From: Wurfbainia villosa
Lineage: Eukaryota > Streptophyta > Magnoliopsida > Zingiberales > Zingiberaceae
Assembly: GCA_025175895.1 (NCBI GenBank)
Contig: CM045989.1
Location: 128,229,272 to 128,293,271, forward strand
DNA: 64,000 bases
Direction: 5' to 3'
The notes under the pieces are model-generated. The model was not told the DNA's origin and ran no database searches. It saw only the letters and a program-made list of their open reading frames with translations. Every line of letters starts with the position of its first letter. Positions within the stretch are counted from its first letter, which is position 1. This document shows, one piece after another, positions 12,173 to 22,244 of this stretch. A program made the position numbers and the translations under genes.

Positions 12173-12907
12173 GCCCCTTCCTTGGCTACCCCTCCTTTGG
12201 GTTTAAGTTCTTTGCCTTTGCCCTTGGCTTGGGACTTTCCCTTACCTTTAGGCTTGCCCTTGCCTTTCTTCTTCTGCACCATCATAATGGTGTCAGATTT
12301 ACCCTTCTTATGGTTAAGCTGTGATTCTCAACATCCGAGCATTTCAGTACGATGGCTTATCAATTTCATTCATGTTATAATTCATGACAAATTGATCGAA
12401 GGCTCTTGGCAAAGATTGCAAGATTAGGTCAGTGGCCAGCTCTTGGCCAAGTGGGAATCCCAGCCTTTGTAGGTTTTCTACGTACCCAATCATCTTGAGT
12501 ACATATGAACCTACAGGAGTCCCTTCTTGCATTTTAGACCCAAATAGTGCTTTAGAGACTTCATATCTCTCATGCCTAGCTTGTCCTTGATATAGTTGAC
12601 GAAGATGTCCAACCATATCATAAGCATTCATGAACTCATGTTGCTTCTGAAGCTCAGAGTTCATGGTCGCGAGCATTAGACATGACACATCTAATGCATC
12701 ATCTTGATGCTTCTTGTAAGCATCTTTGTCAGCTCGCGAGGCAGTGGCAGGAGGTGCCTCCGGAATGGGCTGCTCCAGGACGTACATCTTCCTTTCTTGG
12801 GTGAGAACAATTCTCAGGTTCCTGTACCAGTCCAGGAAATTTGCTCCATTGAGCTTGTCCTTCTCAAGGACAGATCGCAGAGAGAGAGTGTTCGTGTTGT
12901 TTGACAT
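12130..12907 (-). pseudogene. gag: gag of element B, truncated by a stop and a frameshift
   Basis: The ATG at 12907 opens a 187-codon frame starting MSNNTNTLSLRSVLEKDKLN, the N-terminal two-thirds of an Angela/Tork gag (UBN2 type), ending at 12344. The remaining gag follows in shifted frame: a K/G-rich basic stretch (about 12180-12290) and a zinc knuckle that starts CFFCKEAGHWK (about 12135-12165). A one-base insertion there shifts the frame before the last cysteine. The knuckle is therefore incomplete as read. Confidence 0.85.
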
Positions 12908-14551
12908 AGTAATCTACAACATACAATGCAGAGAATTAATATCATATTCCTTTTATCATTTAATTAGGCCTTTAATCAAATGATGCTCCCACTGAATTAT
13001 AGGAATTTTATAGAATCGAGTTATGGATGTGGTCAAACCACATTTACTTGATTCATACAAACTAGCTATAATTCTTGTGGGACAAGATCCACATCATACT
13101 AAGCCTTGAGTTAGCTTTGGCTAAATCGCCCAAGACTTAGTACGATCGGTGGGTAAGACATTACCGATTACATCTCTATGCAACTCTTGTTTATAGGATT
13201 AAGACCCACATTTACAAAAGACCTTGAGTTAGCTTTGGCTAAATCGCCCAAGATTTAGTGTAAATGCGATCTTAACCTATCTTTCCAACGATTGGAATAT
13301 GCCTATAGTTCTACTCGATCCAATTGAGTTAACTAGTTTTGCTCAATCTAATTGAGCTTACTCTAACCCGAGTCGTGATAGGCGGGACCAAGATTGTCCC
13401 TCCGCACCCTACCAAGATAATATGCGTTGCTCTGCTTTGGCAGATTCAACAACAACAAATGATCGAGGTAATGATGGGTATCAAGGCTCGGTAGGCATTT
13501 TCGAGTTGATTCGATTATGATCTAATCTAATCGTAATGTGTATCTTATACGCATTTAGGCCTTTATTATCCTATATTAGCATGCATCATATACATACATT
13601 CATTATTCTAGCATGCATCATATACATACAAGAAAATTAACCTAGCATGCATCATATACATACAAGCATTTTTTTTTCACTAGCATGCATCACATACATA
13701 CAAGCATAAATCAATTAAATATATATATATCAACATATATATATATATAATTAAATGTGATATAGTCATGGCCCTACTACGATCTTCTCAAGCCAATGAG
13801 AAGATCGGACGGTCAACCTAAGGCTAGCGGCTTCTCCAAGCGCTTCCTTTGACCGCCATGTGTCGTCGTCACCCTTCTCATAAGCTCGTCTTCAAGTGGA
13901 CTTTCCACCGCTCCATTTTTGTACATTACAAATACGAAACTCGAGTTACATTCGAGTCTTAAACTATTTACAACTAGAATATTAAAAGAAGAGGTGCGAC
14001 GCGCAGGTCGCAAACATTTTACAACACGCACAACCACAAAACGGCACGCAGGCCGTATTATGAATTACAACACACATAATCCAATCCTATTGGGTTATTG
14101 GGCCATGACAATCACAGAATCATACATAATTCAAAATTATGTATTTTTACAGAAAATTTCTATAATTTTTCCTAATTTATTTCGAATTTATGAGTCATCT
14201 CTCCGAAACGGTCCCGCTAAGCGGTTTCTGGGCGCGATCGCGGGACATGGCCCCTTTTGGGGATAGGGGCAGCGCCCCTACTCGCAAAATAAACTTCGCG
14301 AGTGTCCCTACAACGATCCTACAGCGACTTAAGTCGCTGTCCCAAAAACCTAAAGCGAGAACTCGCCGATTCGGAGAGTTTTTCTCGACGGTTGAAGCCT
14401 ACGAGTGTCCCAACACTCGTTGCTTCGACTCTATGAGAAAAATATCCAAAAATTCTATAAAATTAGGAAATTTACAGAAACATAAAAATATGTAATTTTT
14501 ATATCTAATATAAAAAATACAAAAACGAAACACATACATGCTTCGCACGTG
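12908..14551 (-). other. Untranslated leader of element B
   Basis: This is 1.6 kb of noncoding leader between gag and primer site. It contains two copies of a roughly 40-bp segment (from about 13104 and 13224) starting CTTGAGTTAGCTTTGGCTAA, four copies of a CATGCATCATATACATACA unit (13577-13705), and an AT-rich inverted tract at about 13716-13755. Frames on either strand within it look accidental. Confidence 0.6.
13577..13705. repeat. Four tandem-like units in the leader of element B
   Basis: Units beginning TAGCATGCATCATATACA start at 13577, 13609, 13643 and 13681. They are separated by variable A/T-rich linkers and directly followed by an (AT)n tract. TAGCATGCAT contains the palindrome GCATGC/ATGCAT, so each unit could fold locally. 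Confidence 0.75.
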
Positions 14552-14563
14552 GCTCTGATACCA
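14552..14563 (-). other. Primer-binding site of element B (initiator-Met tRNA)
   Basis: GCTCTGATACCA on the + strand is TGGTATCAGAGC on the - strand, one base from the LTR start at 14565. Confidence 0.92.
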
Positions 14564-14564
14564 C

Positions 14565-16392
14565 TGTTGGGCTTTTCCGGGCCGCAAAAACCGCTAAGCT
14601 ATGAAACCCCGAAGTCCCGGCCACGGATCCGTGCGAAGAAGTATTAAAACTAATTACATGTATGTGCTTACAAAATCCTCTAGATCTACCTTAGAACTAA
14701 GAGATAAGGATGTTACCCTTGATGCGATGCCCTTCGCAAATCCCGCTCGTCCAAAGTCCGCCGGAACTCGAGAGTGTCAAGTGCACACTCCTCTATGGTA
14801 TCCACACAAGCAATAGGTGGAAGAAAACTCAACCTTGAGTGTGCTAGCACTCCTTGGTTGGTTCGGCCAAAGAGAGGAAGGAGAGGGAGAGCTTGAGAGG
14901 AAAATTCCCAAGGAAGAAGATGAAGTAATGAGTGATTACTCACAAAATGAATTTTCACTCACATAACCCCCAAATGGTGGCCGGCCACTTCATGGAGGAG
15001 TTACATGCATGCATGTAACTCCCATGACCCTTGGTCTCCTCATGATGTGGCACTAATTGACTAAGTCAATGATGATGTGGAGCATCATCATTGGCCGCCA
15101 TGCCTAGTCATCATCATGACATGGCATTTGGTCAAGTCAAACTTGACCTTCAACTTCCTCTCAAGTCAAGTCAAACTTGACCTCTAATCTCCCATGGTTG
15201 ATCAAATCTAACCACTTGACTCAAGTCAATTTAATATAATGAATCTCTATTCATTAATTTAAATTGATTTGATGAATCAAATCTCAATTAGACTCATTCA
15301 ACACTTGAATCAACTTGAGTCTAACTCAATTAGTCTAATTTGGATTACTCTTAATCCAATTTGGTTCATCCCATGAACCTAATCCTCATGGTTCATCATA
15401 TGAACCTAATCTCCATCTAATTGCTCTCATGTGTGTGACCCTATAGGTTCTTGTAACATTGGCAATGTCCCTAAACCGATTTAGGAACATAAGCAATGAG
15501 CGGTATCTAGCAACACATCATTGCTACCCAAGTTACAAGAATGTTGAGCTCCAACATCACCTTTGTGACTACTAATTGTGACTCTCACAATATGTGACAA
15601 TGTCCCTCTATCCTTGACATCTAGATTGACCAATCGAGGCATAGACCGTGTCATCCTCGGTACAATCTAAATCTTGAACTCCAAGTAGACTCACTCTAAT
15701 CAAATGAGCTCAATATCTCATATTGACTCATTTGGGCATGGCCATGCACTTCGTGGTCTCACTCTATCAAGAATATCGATGTCACCCCCGTCAGATAGGA
15801 GGGATAGATCCCATCTACATCACTCACATCCCTCCGCATAATTCGTTACATACCCAGTAATCGCCTTTATAGTCCACCCATTTACGGGTGACGTTTGACG
15901 AAGCCAAAGTATGCAACTCCTTATGTAGGGAACCATGGTGACTTCAGGTCTAAGGACTAATAGTCATACTAATAGCCACATGAGAAAGTATATGACACTA
16001 ATATAACGATCCATGATACTTTCTCATGGCGGGTCATTCAGTATACATTCTCCAATGCATACCCATGTGTCAACTTGATATCTCATATCCATGACTTGTG
16101 AGATCAAGTCATCTTGTTGACCTACATGCTAGTCTCTACGCATTAACATTGTCCCTGAATGTTAATACTTGACTAGGAATGATTAAGAGTAGTGTTCTCT
16201 ATATCATCTCATTATCGATTCAACCAATCGATTGATATAGATAAGAACCTACTACTCAAGGACATTATTATATTTAGTTATTTGGCACCAATACAAGTAA
16301 ATATAATAACCATGCCTTTATAAATAGGAATATGATACAATAAAGTCCATACAACAATCATCATATGATTGGCTCTAGGGCTTTCACTAACA
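14565..16392 (-). repeat. 5' LTR of element B (right copy on the + strand)
   Basis: This 1828-bp LTR runs from TGTTGGGC to CTAACA and is followed by the target duplicate GTAGA. It differs from the left copy by substitutions and many 1-3 bp indels. Confidence 0.93.
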
Positions 16393-16397
16393 GTAGA

Positions 16398-17207
16398 TGG
16401 GCGTGAGATGTTAGGACCTTACTCCTGGTTCCAGATGTAGAGCTAGTGCATCGCTATGAACCACGGAGTATAATCATACATACTAACCGACTCTGACCAG
16501 GACTGGTTGATCTTTCATATCAATCAAGCTAAATATGAGTCGAACATTTTATAGATGAACTTATTTTCAGTATATTATTTTCAAAATAATGTGGAACATG
16601 CTTGGACTTTAAAATTAAAACTTATTTTTTATTCCACACACACCCTCACTCTTTTCGATATATGGCAAAAGGGGGAGAAAAAGGCCAAAGTTAAGGGATC
16701 ATTTTTTTTATGGCCAAGGCTTACTTAACTTTAAGTTAACAAAACAAGTTAAGGGAATTCTTAACTTAAACACATTTAGTTAACTTGTTTTCGTTAACAA
16801 TACAAAAAAAAAATAATTTACTTAACTTTTAGTTAACTTGTTAACAAAAAGTAATTTACTTAACTTTAAGTCAACTTGTTAACAAAATGGAAGTAAAGGC
16901 CAAGGTTAAGAAATTAATTTTTTGATTTCTTAACTTAAAACTTATTTTAAACACTATGGCCAATATTATGTAATTTCGGTTACTTAATTCTTTTTTAGTA
17001 GCAAATATCAAGGGGGAGAGTTAAAACTCTTTCTCAAGTACTCACCCTCGGTCAAGGGGGAGGATTCCTCAAGGGGGAGCACTTGAAAAAGAGTTTTTAT
17101 ATACTCCTGCTCATTCATGCATATCTCATACTTATTTTGCTTAATGCACTTAATTTATTTTTCTTAACTTTGTATGTGGGTTTGCCATAAATCAAAAAGG
17201 GGGAGAT
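16398..17207 (+). other. 3' noncoding region of element A with an array of polypurine-tract-like motifs
   Basis: The region resumes element A after B. It begins with the right arm of the second inverted-repeat module (GTGAGATG, 16403-16410). It then carries AAAAGGGGGAGAAA at 16667-16680 and further AGGGGGAG motifs at 17011, 17055 and 17072, before the true tract at 17194-17207. About 16690-16950 is rich in repeated TTAACTT/AAGTTAA words. Multiple tract-like motifs before the 3' LTR are a recognised Sirevirus feature. Confidence 0.75.
17194..17207 (+). other. Polypurine tract of element A
   Basis: AAAAAGGGGGAGAT immediately precedes the LTR start TGTTGG at 17208. Confidence 0.88.
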
Positions 17208-18328
17208 TGTTGGTGCAGTAGGCACATAAGTCGAACCTAAGTTTTGATTATAGCAAACGATACAAAGTTAAGCTCATGGCGATATCTCACGAGCTGAATC
17301 GAGTGTGCAGAAGATTGCTATAGCTGGAGCCGAAGGCTAGCGACACCCGGAGGAAGCCGCGGTGGTCGGGCAACACTCGAGTAACTTCGGAGGGAGCTGA
17401 AGGAATCGAGTGGAAGGACGGAAGCAAAAGCAACACGTAAGTATCAAGGTAAACTCGTGTGTGCGAGCGTAAGTGAGGTCGTATCCTCTTTACGGGGATG
17501 ACCTTAAGCGTAGATTCGACCAAAGACATCCTATAGATGGTCTAGGTCGAGATCGGACGGTCGGAGGCCGTCAAAATAATGTTTATGTTAAGCTAGCGGC
17601 TAGCATCGTCATTGCGACTTAGAGGACTCATCGCCGTCAATCGATCATTTGGAGGTTAGCACTCGATCGATCTCGCCATCACGATCGTGATGATGGCCAT
17701 CAGTCGACTGATGGTCAAAGGATCAGCTTCGAGGAGTCAAGGTTTATCACCAAATTTCAAGGGGAGTGGTGCTCAAATATGATTGGCTAGGGTTCCTCTC
17801 AAAAAGGGGCTCAAAGGCTATAAAAGGAGGTCCTAACCTAGGGTTTTCTCATCAATTCTAAGGGCTCAAAAGCCTCCGCAATGCTGCGACTCTCCGACGA
17901 CTCTACAACAACGAAGTGCTGCCAACAACCCTAGTTTAAGTCCTATCTTCGAGTTGTTAGTATAATCTTAGTTTGTCATTTCTCTTAATCTTGCAATTTG
18001 TTTGTTAATCGAGGCTTTCTACCGTTGCATTTTATTTTAATAAAAGAGAGGGGTTGTCTCTCTATCTTTTGCTTCGAAGGTTTTTGTAATCGTAAAACTC
18101 CTACCTCCAACGAGGAGGAGTGTTTTAGTGAATTGCCCTCCGTACACGGTCTAGGATCGTTAGGGCCTTGGAGTAGTGGCCGAAGGCTACGAACCAAGTA
18201 AAAAAACTATTTGTCTCATTTAGTTTTTATTTATATTTCCGCTGCATTTAATTGTCTACCGAACGATTTAAAAGAAAAAGTGTTTATCGCTATTCACCCC
18301 CCCTCTAGCGAACCGCCTCGATCCAACA
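17208..18328 (+). repeat. 3' LTR of element A
   Basis: This 1121-bp LTR runs from TGTTGGTGCA to CCAACA (terminal inverted TGTTGG/CCAACA). The TATA box is at 17819-17825. It is close to the 5' LTR except at 17590-17710, where the CAGTCGACTG palindromes are replaced by other sequence, in one case by the palindrome CACGATCGTG. Confidence 0.93.
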
Positions 18329-20641
18329 GTTATCTATAATGTAAAATATTAGACAATATGCACACACATATAATAAATATATAAAGTGCAAACAATGATC
18401 ATGTGAATCTTATTCCAAAATAAAATGTTCATACAAAAAGAGCTAGGATTTCAGTATACATTCCAACAACCAATAAAATTATCGCGCCCCGAGGTAGACC
18501 CTGTCCGACCAACGGACGACACCCACTTATGACAATTCCAATTCGGTACAAATAGTCGCAACCAGTATAACACATATCAAAAATGTATAACATCAATAGC
18601 GGAAGCTAAACACAATGGAAATACAAACTCAACAACATAAGTATATCGGTATATCCGTCCATACTAGAACAAAATCCGTACTGAATATCACAAGAGAAAC
18701 ATACAGCACGACCTCCAATAACAATAAGAGTCCATATGAAGATACATGCGATGGGAAACAAAACCCTCGGAAAATCGGCGGGATGGGATCAAGTGGCAAT
18801 GCTCCAAGTCCATGCCGAAGTCTTCTATCTACTACCTGGGCGACAGGAAACCCAGGGTCCAGGGTGGTGAGTATAAAACTCAGGGGTAATATATAGACAG
18901 TGCATGAACAACATACAGGGTAAAGAGATCTATAGGTATACATGTGAAGATCTACGGGTATGCAACATGAGTCCAACAGACATACAGTACTAAACATAGT
19001 AACCAATAATCACAGATATGTCATACTCATAGCATAAATTGAACTGATCAACTGACATAAAATAATGTACATACCTGACGGTCTGCCCTCCATATGATCT
19101 ATAACATTCTGAACAGGTATATCATGACATAATCCAAATAGTACACACTCATGCTCAACACATGCACAGCGGTATATAAAATATGCAAAAGGCATGTAGC
19201 ATGATGTACAATCATATGTAGCAAACAAATGCAGCATCTCACAGGCATATGTAAAACATATATCAAATACATGCATACATATATATCAGCAATGCATATG
19301 CATGGCCATCATCATGGACCGTCCAACCACGACCCCAGTATGGCCCGGGTGGCACGGCATGACGACTAGCCCGACTCCAGCTGCCACTACTCTCGAGTGA
19401 CCAAGTTGGGTAGTATGAATGAGTAGCATATAAGCGTAAAGAGTTAACTACTCCACGGGGGTCCCTGCTGCTAGTCGTTCCATCACTACCCATGAGTAGA
19501 CGAGCTCTGCACACAGGACAACTGAACGTCACACAACCACCATCTATAGTGGGCGAGTGCTAACACCACTCTGCTCAGTGGCCAGGTGCACATCTCCAGC
19601 TACCACCATCCATAGTGGCCGAGCGCGGCACATCCAATGCTCTGCCCTCAACCCTGCTACCACTACCCCGAGTGGCCGGGGAGGTAGGATGACTAACGAC
19701 CCGTCTCATCCATAAGGGAGAGCCAGTCGTCAGCATGCATGCAATGTAATGATGCATAGTTCACACATAAATCCTCGCAACACTCCCTAACTCACGGGGA
19801 TACCTAGTCAACCAAAAGTCAACCATGCAAGGACGACTAATCCGTAATCACAACCTATTTACCTATGTACAGATAAATAGATCCGCCAAGCTAACACACT
19901 GATATGTGTACGGTACAATGACCTACCCCATAATTTGGACTAATCACCTAACCTAGTGATGCAACCCAGTAACCCAATCTGAGTTCACAAAGATAACCCT
20001 AACCACATGTACTTACTGAACATCTATCAGCTAACACATAATAGGGTTTTATAGTTCCTATATGTGCTAGATAATCAATGAAGTAACAGAGTATATATCT
20101 CAAAGGTCAAAGGCAGTACAAGCATATGATTAAATTAGAGTGGATTTAAGGTAAATAGGTATAAACATATATCAAAGATCATGCACTAGAATTTGATCAA
20201 AACTACCAGACCAGATAGATATTACCCACCTGATACGAAGCTCGAATAATCCTCATGGCCGCGGACCTGCTTCGTACCCCAAACCTACACAACAATAGCA
20301 AATTATGGTTAAGTACAAGTCTCTAATAAATATACGAACAAAATACTAATTCATTCAATATTCGCATCCTTTTCCCCGAACATGTGTTAACAACTCCGAC
20401 TATCCCTAGATCAATTAAGATAAATAGATCCCAACAATACTCACAACAAATCCAAGCTAACCTCAATCTCCCAAATCTCCGCATCAAATCAATTCATACA
20501 CACACACACGCTCGTTCACTGCCATGGTCGCTCCCTCATCTACAACATCAATTGCTCCACCACCCATGCCATCCACAGAATAACAAGTCCGGGAAAATCA
20601 TGTTCATAACCTATCCAGGAAAACAGGAAGGCTGCCACATC
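18329..20641. other. Unassigned LTR-like or decayed repeat DNA, left part
   Basis: No frame shows a recognisable domain. The text is AT-rich up to 18480, then mixed, with CATACATA-like words. A block at about 19390-19690 has four imperfect units of the type CCACTA...GAGTGGCC or CCATAGTGGCCGAG. The sequence resumes at 35361 after element G. It may be a gypsy LTR on the - strand, but I see no terminus or primer site to prove it. Confidence 0.35.
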
Positions 20642-20646
20642 AATAC

Positions 20647-21832
20647 TGTTAGGGCAATCTCTTACCATAATATGGTTTTGATGGTGTAGCAAAGGGTTTA
20701 AGTTAGTTTGATATGTTGATTTGATATGTGCGTTGAAGTCGTGCAGGACTTAGTAATTCGCACATGGAGCCATGGCGAGTTTCACATCTCATGACTCGTG
20801 CCTTGAGTCGGTGAAGGATAGCTTTGCGGAAGCCGTGCGCTTGGAGCATCCGAGGGACCGCCGGACGAGGAGCTTGGAGTGAAGCCTGAGGAAGTACACT
20901 TCGAGGCAAGAGACGCGAAGGAGCATTGTAGAGTCGTGTGCCTGATGCTGCCGAGGGACGTGGCCGCGAACGAAGAGAACTTCAAAGGCGAGGGACTCCG
21001 AGGGATGAGAGTGAGCGATTGTAACCCGGGAAGGGTAGCTCTTAGGTGAAACTTGGCCATTTGGCCAAGTGTCGGATGAGTTTTCGACACACCGATCGCC
21101 ATGTCATGGCAATCGCCCGAGTCGATGGTTCGATCGACCGTCTAATGTGGTCAAGTTGATCACCGACTACCATCATGGGCGGGCCGATCGATGGTTTGAT
21201 GGCCGACCGCTAAGGACGGCCGATGTCACCGCACGGGCAATGGAGTCGACCTTGTTGAGGACTCGACTGGTTGACATCGGCGATCGATGGGTGCCATCGG
21301 ATCGATGCGATCGCTGATAGTATCCAACGTGGAAAGCGGCCGTTATTGGGCAACGACTACAGCACCAGTCGACTGATGGGTGCCATCAGTCGACTGATCC
21401 TGTGTCAACGGGAAGAAACCCTCTTCCTCTATAAAAAGGAAAGGGTTGGGGCTTTGGGGGGTCAATGCATATACTCTAATACTCTCCCAAAGTTCCCTAA
21501 AGCTTTCCATCCTCTTACCCAAGCTTATTTTCATTATATTTGTAAGAGGAGTGTTGTTGTAAAGAGGTTACCTCCACCTAGCTTTGTGCAAAGGAGAGAT
21601 CTAGTGGATAGATTACGGAGTGATTCACCGTGGACGAATCGGACCGTGGATTAGCAGCGTAGCCGTGAACCACGTTACATCTCCGTGTTTGTATTGTCTT
21701 TGTTTTATTTCTATTTGCTTGTCTTAGTTTATTGCTTCCGCTTGCGCTAACATTTTCATAGATGAGCAAAATACGACATCCAACGAATGAGGGCTATTCA
21801 CCCCCCTCTAGCCGGCCAATCGATCTCCAATA
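20647..21832 (+). repeat. 5' LTR of element G
   Basis: It runs from TGTTAGGGCA to CCAATA (the last CA has become TA; the 3' copy ends CCAACA). U3 contains CAGTCGACTG palindromes at about 21367 and 21386. A C-run precedes TCTAGCCGGCC near the end, as in F. Confidence 0.9.
21430..21436 (+). promoter_or_regulatory. TATA box of the element G LTR
   Basis: TATAAAA follows CTCTTCC, and the equivalent lies near 34954 in the 3' LTR. Confidence 0.65.
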
Positions 21833-21834
21833 AG

Positions 21835-21846
21835 TGGTATCAGAGC
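21835..21846 (+). other. Primer-binding site of element G
   Basis: TGGTATCAGAGC lies two bases after the LTR. The leader is only about 50 nt and contains GCTTGT...ACAAGC, a possible short stem also present in F. Confidence 0.92.
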
Positions 21847-22244
21847 CAAGGAAAGCTTGTCGAGGACTAACCGCCACAACAAGCAATTTTCAAAATGGCC
21901 GGCTCAAACATCCATCCACCGAAGTTCGATGGCGAATTCTTTTGGTGGAAGAAGCGAATGGAGGTATTCTTCAAAACCGACTTTGAAATTCTATTAATAA
22001 TGGAAAACGGTTTCGAGTTGCCTAGGAACGAGGATGGGGAGCCATTGGAGAAATCTAGGTGGAGCAAGAGACAAAGAGAAGAATACTTGGCAAATTCAAA
22101 GGCCAAGCACCACCTATACAATGTCCTCCCTCAACAAGAAGTCAATAGGATAGGAGAGTGTGCTAGCGCCAAGGAAATGTGGGAGAAACTAATAGAAATC
22201 CATGAAGGCACATCCGAGGCAAAGCTAGCAAGGAGAGACGTTCT

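Larger units (their letters stand above)
7159..16392 (-). mobile_element. Element B: Angela/Tork-like Ty1/copia retrotransposon nested in A
   Basis: The element is flanked by the 5-bp duplication GTAGA (7154-7158 and 16393-16397). Its two LTRs of about 1.83 kb enclose a reverse-strand interior with primer site, gag, protease-integrase, reverse transcriptase and RNase H. Total length is 9234 bp. Gag begins MSNNTNTLSLRSVLEKDKLN and integrase carries LWHCRLGH, both typical of Angela/Tork-type copia elements. The coding region is broken in many places. It inserted in the opposite orientation between pol and the 3' LTR of A. Confidence 0.93.
63..18328 (+). mobile_element. Element A: Sirevirus-like Ty1/copia retrotransposon with gag and pol, interrupted by element B
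   Basis: Two direct LTRs (63-1185 and 17208-18328) enclose a Met-tRNA primer site, gag, protease-integrase, reverse transcriptase-RNase H and a polypurine tract, in copia order. Without the 9.2-kb insertion of B and its 5-bp duplication the element is about 9.0 kb. Assignment to Sireviruses rests on the coiled-coil gag extension, several polypurine-tract-like motifs before the 3' LTR and CpG palindromes in U3; these are known traits of that lineage. Gag and pol are broken by stops and a frameshift, so this copy is not autonomous as read. No clear target duplication is visible because the left LTR end is missing or degenerate. Confidence 0.9.

Noticed and set aside
18329..20641. A host gene in the DNA between A and G
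   Set aside because: Frames are short, on both strands, without domains or plausible exon structure; repeats and LTR-like text dominate.
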